Assembly (NCBI RefSeq): GCF_023618015.1
Contig: NZ_JAJKBJ010000010.1
Coordinates: 1-64,000, forward strand
From: Legionella maioricensis
GTDB taxonomy: Bacteria; Pseudomonadota; Gammaproteobacteria; Legionellales; Legionellaceae
Direction of reading: 5' to 3'
Length of the DNA: 64,000 nt
Positions 40,319 to 49,297 of the stretch are shown here, in pieces (the first letter of the stretch is position 1; every line of letters starts with the position of its first letter). Below the pieces are notes generated by a model. That model made no database searches. It was not told where the DNA came from and worked only from the letters and a program-made list of their open reading frames with translations. The position numbers and the translations under genes are program-made.

Positions 40319-41518
40319 TAGATGGAGATGATAATCTCCGTTGACTCCGACGACATCATAAATATGAATGGGGTAATCAAAACCCTTTGTTTTAACCCGG
40401 AGATGGCCACTAATCTCCAGATCCTTACTTGTTTCCAAATAAGTTGCCTCAGAAATTAATACTTGTCCCCCCAGGCTAAAGTCCTGAATACGCGATGATA
40501 AATTAACTGACGATCCTATTGCACTGTATTGCATCCGCTTTTTGGACCCCACATTCCCAACTACCGCTAACCCGGTATTAATTCCCACGCCCATCAGCAA
40601 CTGTGGTAATCCTTTCTTTTTATTCATCATATTAACTTTTTTCAGTGTCAGTTGCATTTCAATAGCACAAGCAACGGCTCTTAACGAGTCATCTTGGGTT
40701 GAATAAGGCGCCCCAAAAATAACCATAATTGCATCACCAATAAAGGAATAGATAGTTCCTCTATGCTTTTCAATAACATGAACCATTTTAGTAAAATAGT
40801 TATTCAGAATTGCAACTAATTGTTCCGCTGGCAAGGAATCAGACAGCGGGGTAAAATTTCTTAAATCGCTAAAAAGAATGGTAACTTTGCACTCCTTGCC
40901 ACCAAGTTTTTGTTTCGTATTCGAATCGAGAATAGACGATACGACGTCATCGGACATATAAAAACTAAATACTTTGCGGATAAAATCATTACGTAATTCC
41001 AATTGTTTTTTTATTTTTCTTAATAAGTCATTAGCCTGACGAAATGATAATTGCTCTTCAACCAATGCAGCCAATTCCTGGAGAATTTTTAACTGCTCAG
41101 GCTGTAATTTTAAAGGTTCCCTATCCGCCACACAGAATGTTCCTACATTAAAACCTTTTGAATTGGCTAATGGAATTCCTGCATAAAAACGAATAAATGG
41201 AGATTTTTTTACAAGAGGGCTATTAGCAAACCGCTTATCTAAAAGAGTATCTGATATAACCAATGGTTCGTTTTGCTGAATAGTATGATTACAAAATGCA
41301 ATGCTGCGTGGAGTTTGCTTGGCACGTAAACCCCGTCGAGACTTAAACCATTGTCTTTGCTCATCCAAAAAAGCGATATAACCGATAGGAACACCAAGCA
41401 AATCTGTTGCGAGCTGAACAAGGCGGTCAAAACGCGCTTCTGGTGGCGTATCTAAAATTTGTAATTCATGCAAAGCAGCGAGTCTTCCGACTTCATTATC
41501 TTCGTCGTTTTTTCGCAT
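40316..41518 (-). CDS. Soluble GAF-domain class III adenylate/guanylate cyclase
   Basis: A 400-residue cytoplasmic cyclase. Residues about 10-165 form a GAF domain (LQILDTPPEARFDRLVQLATDLLGVPIGYIAFLDEQRQWFKS is typical of this GAF type). A coiled linker (FRQANDLLRKIKKQLELRN) follows, then a class III catalytic domain with Asp residues in ILFSDLRNFTPLS and SFIGDAIMVIFGAP, and AIGSSVNLSSRIQ. ATG 41518 lies 7 bases after AGGA. It is convergent with the sensor cyclase and rhodanese across the repeat array. The ligand of the GAF domain is unknown. Confidence 0.88.
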   Translation of the reverse strand: MRKNDEDNEVGRLAALHELQILDTPPEARFDRLVQLATDLLGVPIGYIAFLDEQRQWFKSRRGLRAKQTPRSIAFCNHTIQQNEPLVISDTLLDKRFANSPLVKKSPFIRFYAGIPLANSKGFNVGTFCVADREPLKLQPEQLKILQELAALVEEQLSFRQANDLLRKIKKQLELRNDFIRKVFSFYMSDDVVSSILDSNTKQKLGGKECKVTILFSDLRNFTPLSDSLPAEQLVAILNNYFTKMVHVIEKHRGTIYSFIGDAIMVIFGAPYSTQDDSLRAVACAIEMQLTLKKVNMMNKKKGLPQLLMGVGINTGLAVVGNVGSKKRMQYSAIGSSVNLSSRIQDFSLGGQVLISEATYLETSKDLEISGHLRVKTKGFDYPIHIYDVVGVNGDYHLHL

Positions 41519-41838
41519 AATCAATTCCTCAGCAGTATTTTCCCAGATTGACTGATCGCCCTAAGCGCATTTTTGTGCTTATAAACAAAAACATCGATTT
41601 ATTTAATAGATTTTCTTTGAAATCGGGAGTGATCTTATATAAATTCTAGACTATTCCCTTTAGTTATCCATGAAGAATGAGTCATTGGAATCAAACTCTG
41701 CTATGGCTTAGAAAACAACCAGCGATCTTTAAGAGTAAACCGTCTACAGAAATATAATGTGATTCAAAGTGACTTTTCTTACAAATTCTGCTATCTAACC
41801 CTAATTGCTATATAAATCATTTCAGAGGAAGTCATCCG
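41519..41838. other. Intergenic region between cyclase and symporter genes
   Basis: About 320 bases between divergent genes, AT-rich. It must hold both promoters, but no clear -35/-10 pair or repeat was recognised. Confidence 0.4.
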
Positions 41839-43104
41839 GTGGTAACGTCTCAATTCACAACCATTAGATCCTATACTGTTCCTATTATTTTGATGTCCTC
41901 CATCCTGTTTGGAGGTCTGACCGGTTACTGGCTTGGCCCGAACGCTCAATTGTTAAAACCACTGGGTGAAATATTTCTCAATTTGATTTTTACCGCGATT
42001 GTTCCACTTATTTTTTTTAGTATTTCTTCTGCTATTACTCAGGTAAGCTCATTGAAAAAACTGGGAGAAATCGCTTTCTCTATGGCTGTTGTTTTTATCT
42101 TTACGGGTATTGTAGCTGCTCTTTATGCGATTGTTACAGTAACCCTTTTTCCTCCAGGACAAGGTGTTTCTTTACATTTAACAATGCCAGAAAAAATATC
42201 CACCGTCAGTCTCTCCAATCAAATTGTAGGCATTTTTACGGTTTCAGATTTTTCAAAACTATTGTCTCATGAACATATTCTGGCCCTAATCGTATTTTCA
42301 ATCCTGGTTGGGCTTGCAGTAACCTGTGCAAGAGAGAAAGGAGCACCATTTGCTACTTTCTTGCAATCCGGTGAAGAAATATTCATGCGCGTTTTTTCTC
42401 TCATAATGTATTATGCCCCCATTGGCTTTTTTGCTTATTTTGCTGTCTTAGTCAGTGAACTGGGCCCCAACTTAATAGAGAGTTATGTTCGAATTGCCAT
42501 CATCTATTATGTATCTTCGCTTATTTATTTTTTTGTTGCGTTCAGCGGGTATGCTTATCTGGCTGGAAAAATGACAGGAATAAAATTGTTCTGGTCTAAT
42601 GTTTTTCTGCCTATGGTCACCTCCATTGCAACATGCAGTAGCGCAGCCAGTATTCCAGCCAATTTAGTAGCTACAAAAGCAATGAGAGTCTCCCCCGAAA
42701 TTTATGAAACAGCCATCCCCCTGGGCTCCATAATCCATAAAGACGGCTCAGTGATAGGAGGCGTTTTTAAAATTGCCTTCTTGTTTGGCATTTTTCACCT
42801 GAATTTTACAGGCACCTCCATCTTACTCACCGCTCTTGGCGTTTCATTATTAGTTGGAACAGTAATGGGCGCGATTCCGAGTGGCGGAATGCTTGGTGAA
42901 TTACTGATATTAACTGTTTATGGATTCCCCCCCACCTCTTTAATAGCCATTGCTGCAATTAGCATTATTATTGATCCTCTTGCAACCATGCTCAATGTCA
43001 CAGGAAACAGTGTCAGTAATATGCTAATTGCCCGTTTAGTAGAAGGTAAAAAATGGTTCATGGCACGAAATAATGTAAGTCCGTCAACAAATAAATGTAA
43101 CTAA
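41839..43104 (+). CDS. Dicarboxylate/amino acid:cation symporter (GltP/DctA family)
   Basis: A 421-residue inner-membrane secondary transporter of the SLC1/DAACS family, which takes up glutamate, aspartate or C4-dicarboxylates with H+ or Na+. The first reentrant loop has TSIATCSSAASIPANL, matching the family's serine-rich motif. PLGSIIHKDGSVIGGVFKIAFLF and IDPLATMLNVTGNSVSNML carry helix 7 and 8 residues, although the usual NMDG motif is changed to HKDG here. The start is a GTG about 10 bases after AGAGGA. No partner gene is adjacent. Confidence 0.9.
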   Translation: MVTSQFTTIRSYTVPIILMSSILFGGLTGYWLGPNAQLLKPLGEIFLNLIFTAIVPLIFFSISSAITQVSSLKKLGEIAFSMAVVFIFTGIVAALYAIVTVTLFPPGQGVSLHLTMPEKISTVSLSNQIVGIFTVSDFSKLLSHEHILALIVFSILVGLAVTCAREKGAPFATFLQSGEEIFMRVFSLIMYYAPIGFFAYFAVLVSELGPNLIESYVRIAIIYYVSSLIYFFVAFSGYAYLAGKMTGIKLFWSNVFLPMVTSIATCSSAASIPANLVATKAMRVSPEIYETAIPLGSIIHKDGSVIGGVFKIAFLFGIFHLNFTGTSILLTALGVSLLVGTVMGAIPSGGMLGELLILTVYGFPPTSLIAIAAISIIIDPLATMLNVTGNSVSNMLIARLVEGKKWFMARNNVSPSTNKCN

Positions 43105-43130
43105 AGATAAAGCTTCTCCATTTTTTGAAG

Positions 43131-43153
43131 CCTAGGCTAGCGGCTAGCCTAGG
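43131..43153. terminator. Perfect inverted repeat after the symporter gene
   Basis: CCTAGGCTAG-CGG-CTAGCCTAGG, a 10-bp stem with a 3-base loop, 27 bases after the stop codon. There is no T-run. A terminator or a protein-binding palindrome are both possible. Confidence 0.55.
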
Positions 43154-43260
43154 GCTCTACCGCACGTGTTTACCAAAAGCTCACGAAACTTAGATTGCCA
43201 TTTACCTTATTTTAGTGCACTATTTCACCTTTATGAATTTGATACATCATTGAGAGACCT

Positions 43261-43482
43261 ATGGCAAAAGAAGATCATATTGAGATGGCTGGTACCGTTA
43301 TAGATACATTACCCAACACCATGTTTCGTGTTGAATTAGAAAATGGACATGTTGTTACTGCCCACATTTCTGGTCGCATGCGTAAAAACTACATTAGAAT
43401 TCTAACTGGGGATAAAGTTAAGGTTGAATTAACGCCTTATGATTTATCTAAAGGTCGTATTATCTTCCGTGATAAAAACTAA
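43261..43482 (+). CDS. infA: Translation initiation factor IF-1
   Basis: IF-1 binds the ribosomal A site during initiation. The 73-residue OB-fold protein is highly conserved: [59 protein letters not shown] and [13 protein letters not shown]. It stands alone here. clpA, often nearby, is not in the window. Confidence 0.98.
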   Translation: MAKEDHIEMAGTVIDTLPNTMFRVELENGHVVTAHISGRMRKNYIRILTGDKVKVELTPYDLSKGRIIFRDKN

Positions 43483-43568
43483 TTTCCTGACCTTTTCAGT
43501 ACTCACTCTTTCATTCATATTACCGCTTTCGTTTGCTGTAAAGTAAACATTCGCGGAGTATGCATAGT

Positions 43569-43600
43569 CCGTCGTTGCGAGCCTCGCAATGACGGCTTTT
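43569..43600 (+). terminator. Terminator downstream of infA
   Basis: CCGTCGTTGCGAG and CTCGCAATGACGG pair (one G-T wobble) and are followed by CTTTTTAT. The stem sequence is also that of a common dispersed GTCATTGCGAG-type repeat, so a repeat may have been recruited as terminator. Confidence 0.75.
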
Positions 43601-43800
43601 TATCTGGTTCTCAAACGTAGGTTGAGTCGTGAGCCTGCATTCAATTTCATGGTCTGGTCATGCCCCATAGCCGTCTGGCTATGACAATTTAGGTCATTGT
43701 CCTTCTCGCGCAGGCGGGAATCCATTCCTGTTTTAGTACCATGCTAATGCAAAAAGGGATCCCCGCCTACGCGGGGATGACACAGTTCCGTCCTACAGGT
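43601..43800. repeat. Cluster of dispersed inverted repeats
   Basis: GTAGGTTGAGTCGTGAGCC (43619) starts a degenerate GTAGGTTGGGC element. GCGCAGGCGGGAATCCATTC (about 43710) and GGGATCCCCGCCTACGCGGG (43756-43775) are opposite arms of a widespread CCCGCxxGCGGGAATCCA repeat. No reading frame is supported here. Confidence 0.6.
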
Positions 43801-43840
43801 TATAGATACCGCCGGACATAGAGTTTGTATTCACAGAGAG

Positions 43841-45199
43841 TTATTTACCCGCTACCATCATTTTCTCTATTAAGATAGAGCCACAGCGTGTAGCAATATT
43901 AGGATTAATATCATTACCAACAGCAAGAATCATTTTAAACATCTCTTTTAGATTTCCTGCAATAGTGACTTCATCTACAGGGTATTGAATAACCCCATCC
44001 TCTACCCAATAGCCACTGGCACCACGAGAATAATCCCCGGTAATCCCATTAATCCCCTGCCCCATCAACTCAGTAACTAATAAACCTTTATTCATGGTCT
44101 TTAACAGTTCCGTTAAATCTCCAGCAGTAGGATCAACAGTCAAATTATGAACGCCATCACTGTTAGCTGTCGTTTTTAATCCCATCCTGCGCGCAGAGTA
44201 ACTGCCCAGGACATATTGTTGTAACTTTCCCTTGTCTACCAAGAGATTGGCACGAGAAGGTACTCCTTCGCTATCAAAGGGCGAACTTCCCAAAGCTCCC
44301 TTTAAATGAGGTTGTTCATAAATACGAATAAATTCAGGGAAAATCTGTTGTCCTATCGAATCCAATAAAAAAGAATTTTTTCTATATAAATTAGAGCCGC
44401 TAATCGCACCGATAAAACTGGATAATAAACTACTGGAAACCCTGGAAGAAAAAATGACCGGGGTCATTTGAGTTTCAATTTGTTTCGCATGCAAACGACT
44501 TACTGCCCTTTCTACCGCATTTTTGGCTATTTCATGAATATCCATTAAATCCAGAGCATTTCTGACCGTAGTATAATCATAGTCTCTTTGCATTTCCTCC
44601 CCATCTTTTGCAATTAAAGAACAGCTGATGCTGTGACGGGTACTGTGAATAAATCCTTCTCCACCGTAAGTATTCGCGAACCCATGGTGAGATTCATAAG
44701 AAGACACACTCACTCCATCAGAATTAGTAATCCGTTTGTCTAAAGACAAGGCATAGGATTCGCATTTTAATGCCATTTCTATTGCCTGTTGCGGCGTAAT
44801 ATCCCAAGGATGAAATAAATCAAGCTCTGGATGATTTTTCGTCATCAGCTCTTTATCTGCCAAGCCAAAACAGGGATCTTCAGCACTAACCCTGGCTATA
44901 TCACAAGCTGCTTTAACTAATGCTTCCAGAGCAGCAGATGAGGTATCGGTACTGCTGGCTCCCCCTTTACGCTGGCCTATATAAACCGTCAAACCAACTC
45001 CTTTATCTTCACTGAAAGCGACTGTTTCTACCTCTCCCATACGAACATCAACAGAAAAACCTCTATCATTATTTACTGCAACAGCAGCATTAGTTGCCCC
45101 TTCTTTTTTGGCCAATTCCAATACATCATTCATTAATCGAGTTAATTCTGTTGTTGACTTATGTGCTTCACTATTGTTATGTTGCGTTTTAATTTGCAT
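43841..45199 (-). CDS. pmbA: Metalloprotease subunit PmbA/TldE
   Basis: With TldD, this protein forms a zinc metalloprotease that processes peptides such as microcins and degrades CcdA. TldE/PmbA itself lacks the catalytic HExxxH motif, and none is present here. The 452-residue product has GVGLTVYIGQRKGGASSTDTS near the N-terminus. The C-terminal half has PVIFSSRVSSSLLSSFIGAISGSNLYRKNSF, FDSEGVPSR and YSARRMGLKTTANSDGVHNL. ATG 45199 (MQIKTQHN) fits the family; the open frame runs back to 45271. It is divergent from the NAGPA-type gene. tldD is not in this window. Confidence 0.93.
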   Translation of the reverse strand: MQIKTQHNNSEAHKSTTELTRLMNDVLELAKKEGATNAAVAVNNDRGFSVDVRMGEVETVAFSEDKGVGLTVYIGQRKGGASSTDTSSAALEALVKAACDIARVSAEDPCFGLADKELMTKNHPELDLFHPWDITPQQAIEMALKCESYALSLDKRITNSDGVSVSSYESHHGFANTYGGEGFIHSTRHSISCSLIAKDGEEMQRDYDYTTVRNALDLMDIHEIAKNAVERAVSRLHAKQIETQMTPVIFSSRVSSSLLSSFIGAISGSNLYRKNSFLLDSIGQQIFPEFIRIYEQPHLKGALGSSPFDSEGVPSRANLLVDKGKLQQYVLGSYSARRMGLKTTANSDGVHNLTVDPTAGDLTELLKTMNKGLLVTELMGQGINGITGDYSRGASGYWVEDGVIQYPVDEVTIAGNLKEMFKMILAVGNDINPNIATRCGSILIEKMMVAGK

Positions 45200-45244
45200 A
45201 AGAGATTCCGTGGTGTTGAATGATGTACTTAAGGATACAATAAC

Positions 45245-46027
45245 ATGTCTTCGCAAACCAATGTTTATCATGCAAACAAAAGCTATTTATTGAATTTATT
45301 TCTTTTTATGTTCAGTTTGCTGATCTCTGTGAACTCTTATTCCTCATCAGCAGACGGATGGCAAAAATTAACTTCAGGTATTGAATACCAGGATCTTGCT
45401 GGCGGATTATTAACGCCTTGGTCACATATTCATGTATTTCGTATTGATTTGAATAAAAATCGGCTGGCTTTGGTTACAGCTAAAACTTTGGCATTAAAAA
45501 ACGCCTCCGCCGATCAATTTGCTCAACACAGTAAAGCCCTGCTAAGTATCAACGGCGGTTTTTTTGATCACGAATTTCGGCCTCTAGGTCTTAGAATCAA
45601 TAATAAAAAATTGGAAAATCCCCTGAAACAGATTAGCTGGTGGGGTATTTTTTATGTAAAAAACAACAAACCTTATATTTCCAATGTGCGGCATTTTAAT
45701 CATGATGATGAAATTGTTTTCGCAGTACAAAGTGGTCCCCGATTACTGGTAAAAGGGAAAATCCCCTCTCTTAAACCGGGAGTTGCCGATAGATCAGCCC
45801 TGGGTATCACCAAAGACGGGAAAGTAATTATCTTAGTCTCTACCAGTTCAGCAATGACTACCAAGGCTCTGGCCAAAATGCTGAAGTCCCCTCCTCTTTC
45901 GTGTACTGATGCAATTAATTTAGATGGAGGAAGCTCCAGTCAGCTCTTCGCGCATATTGATTCGTTCCGACTTAATGTGCATGGTTTTTCAAACGTCAGC
46001 GACGCAATTGTTGTGAAAAAACTATAA
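45245..46027 (+). CDS. Exported phosphodiester glycosidase (NAGPA) domain protein
   Basis: A 260-residue protein with an N-terminal export signal (YLLNLFLFMFSLLISVNSYSSS). The NAGPA domain is the one in the mammalian mannose-6-phosphate uncovering enzyme and in bacterial YjdB-like proteins. Diagnostic stretches are LLSINGGFFDHEFRPLGLRI, VQSGPRLL, RSALGITKDGKVIILV and CTDAINLDGGSSSQLF. The real substrate is likely a cell-wall sugar phosphodiester, but this is inference. It starts 46 bases from divergent pmbA. Confidence 0.85.
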   Translation: MSSQTNVYHANKSYLLNLFLFMFSLLISVNSYSSSADGWQKLTSGIEYQDLAGGLLTPWSHIHVFRIDLNKNRLALVTAKTLALKNASADQFAQHSKALLSINGGFFDHEFRPLGLRINNKKLENPLKQISWWGIFYVKNNKPYISNVRHFNHDDEIVFAVQSGPRLLVKGKIPSLKPGVADRSALGITKDGKVIILVSTSSAMTTKALAKMLKSPPLSCTDAINLDGGSSSQLFAHIDSFRLNVHGFSNVSDAIVVKKL

Positions 46028-46277
46028 TTTATTAGGCGATACGTGTTACTCTCGCGGGTGGTTATGAGCTAGTTTTTGAGGTCTGTTGATAATTAACCTC
46101 CTCGACGTCCGGGGCTTTAAAAAATGAATAGTTACAGCCTAGTTTTATTTGCCCATCCTTTGGAAAATAAAACCAAAATTATTAGCAAAATTTATAAATA
46201 ATTTTTTTATGATAAAAACCTCTGAAAATAAACGTTTATTTGGTTATAAGCACAATTTATTTATTTTAACTCACAAC

Positions 46278-46286
46278 TTATCCACA
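46278..46286 (+). promoter_or_regulatory. Exact DnaA box upstream of nrdA
   Basis: TTATCCACA, an exact match to the DnaA consensus. DnaA regulates nrdAB in E. coli through boxes at the promoter, so the position is meaningful. It overlaps a partial NrdR-like box (CCACAATATATTCCC, 46282-46297). Confidence 0.65.
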
Positions 46287-46356
46287 ATATATTCCCATAT
46301 TGCTCTCTTGATTAATAGGCAAAAACACATTATCTTGTTATTCCTGTCTTTAAAAA

Positions 46357-46372
46357 ACCCTATATATTGGGT
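46357..46372. promoter_or_regulatory. NrdR box upstream of nrdA
   Basis: ACCCTATATATTGGGT matches the NrdR consensus ACACWATATATWGNGT at all but one position. The second box is the weaker match at 46282, 75 bases upstream (about seven helical turns), longer than the usual three-turn spacing. It also lies in an A-run/T-run palindrome that could act as a terminator of upstream transcription. Confidence 0.6.
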
Positions 46373-46453
46373 TTTTTGTATTTATGATCTACAATTAATA
46401 TAACAGTGATTGAGTTGCATTTGACTGTTAAAAAAATATTTCGTGGAGGAATA

Positions 46454-49282
46454 ATGTCTGAAATTATTGAGCCGATACAAGATGTGCCGCAAACAAGTCA
46501 ATTGGAACTGACTGCCAACGCACCCGGTTTGCTTAAAACGATCAAACGCAATGGTAAAGTAGTGAATTATGATGATTCTAAAATTAAAGTTGCTATTACT
46601 AAAGCGTTTATAGCAGACGAAGGTGGCAGTGCTCCTACATCTGATCGAATTCATCAACAAATTGAAGAATTGACTCGACAAATATCCCAAGTATTCAAAC
46701 GTCGTCTGCCGAGTGGTGGCGCTATTCACATTGAGGACATTCAAGACCAGGTAGAGCTGGCCCTCATGCGTAGTGGTCATTATAAAGTGGCGCGTGCTTA
46801 TGTTCTTTATAGAGAAGAACATCGCAAAGCAAGACAACGTGAATTAAAACAACAACCCAGCAGCGATAATACAAGTCTGTTAATTACTATGCCTGATGGC
46901 GAGTTAGCTCCCCTAGACATGGATAGAGTAAACACCATCGTTAATGAATCATGCCGTAATCTGGAACATGTAACCGCAGAACCTGTAATTAAAGACGCCT
47001 TGCGCAATCTTTATAATCAAGCAAAGTTTGAAGACGTGCACAAAGCATTAATCATGTCTGCTCGTACTCTGGTTGAAAAAGAACCCAATTATACCTATGT
47101 CAGCGCTCGGCTATTATTAGACAGCTTGCGTATGGAAGCACTCAGTAAATTAAAAATCCAATCAGACGCGACCTTTGATGAAATGAGCGCTCTCTATCCC
47201 TCTTACTTCAAGTCCTACATAGCACATGGTATTGCTCAAGGAATGCTTGATGCCAAAATGGCTGATTTTGATTTAGATAAACTGAGCAACGCCTTGTTGC
47301 CTGAGCGTGACATGCAATTCACTTACTTAAGTCTGCAAACATTATACGATCGTTATTTTATCCATGACCGTGGCGTACGTTATGAGCTTCCGCAGGCCTT
47401 TTTCATGCGCGTTGCCATGGGCCTTGCCATGCGCGAAAAAAATAAAGAAGCGAAAGCCATTGAATTCTATCTCCTGCTCTCTTCTTTTGATTATATGTCG
47501 TCTACCCCTACTCTATTCAACTCAGGTACTGTAAGACCACAATTATCCAGTTGCTATTTAACTACAGTCCCCGATCATTTGGATGGTATTTACAGTGCGA
47601 TTAAAGATAATGCCTTACTTTCCAAATTTGCAGGTGGTTTAGGAAATGACTGGACTCCTGTACGTGCTATGGGCTCACATATCAAAGGAACCAATGGAAA
47701 ATCTCAAGGAGTAGTACCCTTCTTAAATGTTGCGGATGCGACCGCTGTAGCTGTAAACCAGGGGGGGAAACGTAAGGGTGCGGTTTGTGCTTATCTGGAA
47801 TGTTGGCACCGAGATGTAGAAGAATTCCTCGAGCTGAGAAAAAATACAGGGGATGACCGTCGTCGTACTCATGACATGAATACTGCTTTATGGATACCTG
47901 ATTTATTTATGATGCGTGTTCGTGAAGAAGGTGATTGGACTTTATTTTCTCCTGATGAAGTACCAGAATTACATGACCAATACGGCAAAGCCTTTGAAAA
48001 ATTGTATCTGGAATATGAAGAAAAAGGCCGCCAAGGGATCATTAAAAATATCAAGACCGTTTCTGCTGTAAAATTATGGCGCAAAATGTTATCCATGCTT
48101 TTTGAAACTGGCCATCCCTGGATGACTTTCAAAGATCCTTGTAATCTGCGTTCGCCACAACAACATGCTGGGGTGATCCACAGTTCGAACTTATGTACTG
48201 AGATTACTTTAAATACTTCCGAGGAAGAAATTGCAGTATGTAATTTAGGTAGTGTGAATCTTCCCGCTCACATTAAAAACGGTCAATTGGATAAAGAGAA
48301 GTTAAAGCGTACTATTACAACTGCTATTCGAATGTTGGATAACGTAATCGATATTAACTATTACTCAGTACCCCAAGCTCGAAACTCTAACTTGAAGCAT
48401 AGACCTATTGGTTTGGGTTTAATGGGTTTCCAGGATGCATTGTATGAGTTAAAAATTGATTACACCTCTCAGGAGGCTATTGAGTTCGCTGACTCCTCTA
48501 TGGAATTAATCAGTTATTATGCAATAGAAGCTTCTTGTGATCTGGCTCAAGAGCGTGGCAGCTACTCAAGTTATGAAGGATCACTGTGGAGCAAAGGCAT
48601 ACTGCCCATTGATTCAATTAATTTATTGCAACAGGCTCGTAGTAAATATTTGGAACAAGATCGCTCACAACGATTAGATTGGGAAAAGTTAAGAGTTAAA
48701 GTTCGTACTCAAGGAATGCGTAATTCTAATGTAATGGCTATTGCTCCTACAGCAACCATTTCCAATATCTGTGGTGTAGCGCAATCCATTGAACCGACTT
48801 ATCAAAATTTGTATGTAAAATCCAATTTATCAGGTGAGTTTACGGTAGTGAATCCTTATTTGGTTGCTGATTTAAAAGCGCTGAATCTTTGGGATGAAGT
48901 CATGGTAAATGATCTGAAATACTTTAATGGCAGCGTACAGCCCATTAGCCGTATTCCAGAAGAGTTAAAAAGACGTTATGCCACTTCTTTTGAAATTGAT
49001 CCCATCTGGTTGGTTGAAGCAGCATCTCGCCGACAAAAATGGATAGATCAAGCCCAGTCTCTCAATATTTACATGGCCCAACCCTCAGGTAAGAAACTGG
49101 ATCAACTCTACATGCATGCATGGATACGTGGATTAAAAACCACTTATTACTTACGTAGTTTAGGTGCAAGTAATGCCGAAAAATCTACGGTTACTGATGG
49201 CGCACTAAACGCGGTAAAACTAATAGATGAAGCCCCTAAAGTATGCTCTATTCTGGACCCAGACTGTGAAGCGTGCCAATAA
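46454..49282 (+). CDS. nrdA: Ribonucleoside-diphosphate reductase, class Ia, alpha subunit
   Basis: This is the catalytic subunit that reduces NDPs to dNDPs. ATG 46454 (MSEIIEPIQD) follows GTGGAGGA, giving 942 residues. The frame is open back to 46406, but without a ribosome site. The long N-terminus holds an ATP-cone (IKRNGKVVNYDDSKIKVAI) and a second ATP-cone-like stretch from about 130. Catalytic cysteines fall in SSCYLTTVPD, SSNLCTEITL and AVCNLGSVNL, and the C-terminal tail ends DPDCEACQ, a CxxC pair for disulfide exchange. Translation is closely linked to nrdB, 15 bases downstream. Confidence 0.98.
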   Translation: MSEIIEPIQDVPQTSQLELTANAPGLLKTIKRNGKVVNYDDSKIKVAITKAFIADEGGSAPTSDRIHQQIEELTRQISQVFKRRLPSGGAIHIEDIQDQVELALMRSGHYKVARAYVLYREEHRKARQRELKQQPSSDNTSLLITMPDGELAPLDMDRVNTIVNESCRNLEHVTAEPVIKDALRNLYNQAKFEDVHKALIMSARTLVEKEPNYTYVSARLLLDSLRMEALSKLKIQSDATFDEMSALYPSYFKSYIAHGIAQGMLDAKMADFDLDKLSNALLPERDMQFTYLSLQTLYDRYFIHDRGVRYELPQAFFMRVAMGLAMREKNKEAKAIEFYLLLSSFDYMSSTPTLFNSGTVRPQLSSCYLTTVPDHLDGIYSAIKDNALLSKFAGGLGNDWTPVRAMGSHIKGTNGKSQGVVPFLNVADATAVAVNQGGKRKGAVCAYLECWHRDVEEFLELRKNTGDDRRRTHDMNTALWIPDLFMMRVREEGDWTLFSPDEVPELHDQYGKAFEKLYLEYEEKGRQGIIKNIKTVSAVKLWRKMLSMLFETGHPWMTFKDPCNLRSPQQHAGVIHSSNLCTEITLNTSEEEIAVCNLGSVNLPAHIKNGQLDKEKLKRTITTAIRMLDNVIDINYYSVPQARNSNLKHRPIGLGLMGFQDALYELKIDYTSQEAIEFADSSMELISYYAIEASCDLAQERGSYSSYEGSLWSKGILPIDSINLLQQARSKYLEQDRSQRLDWEKLRVKVRTQGMRNSNVMAIAPTATISNICGVAQSIEPTYQNLYVKSNLSGEFTVVNPYLVADLKALNLWDEVMVNDLKYFNGSVQPISRIPEELKRRYATSFEIDPIWLVEAASRRQKWIDQAQSLNIYMAQPSGKKLDQLYMHAWIRGLKTTYYLRSLGASNAEKSTVTDGALNAVKLIDEAPKVCSILDPDCEACQ

Positions 49283-49297
49283 TCAGGAGAAATTTTA

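Larger units (their letters stand above)
46028..46453. other. nrdAB upstream regulatory region
   Basis: About 425 bases, very AT-rich in the last 300. It holds a DnaA box and two NrdR-like boxes (listed separately). The 46149-46403 frame is a Phe/Ile/Leu-rich translation of AT-rich DNA and is not called. Confidence 0.6.

Noticed and set aside
46149-46403. 84-codon frame upstream of nrdA
   Set aside because: It covers the DnaA and NrdR boxes, is Phe/Ile/Leu-rich, and has no start signals.
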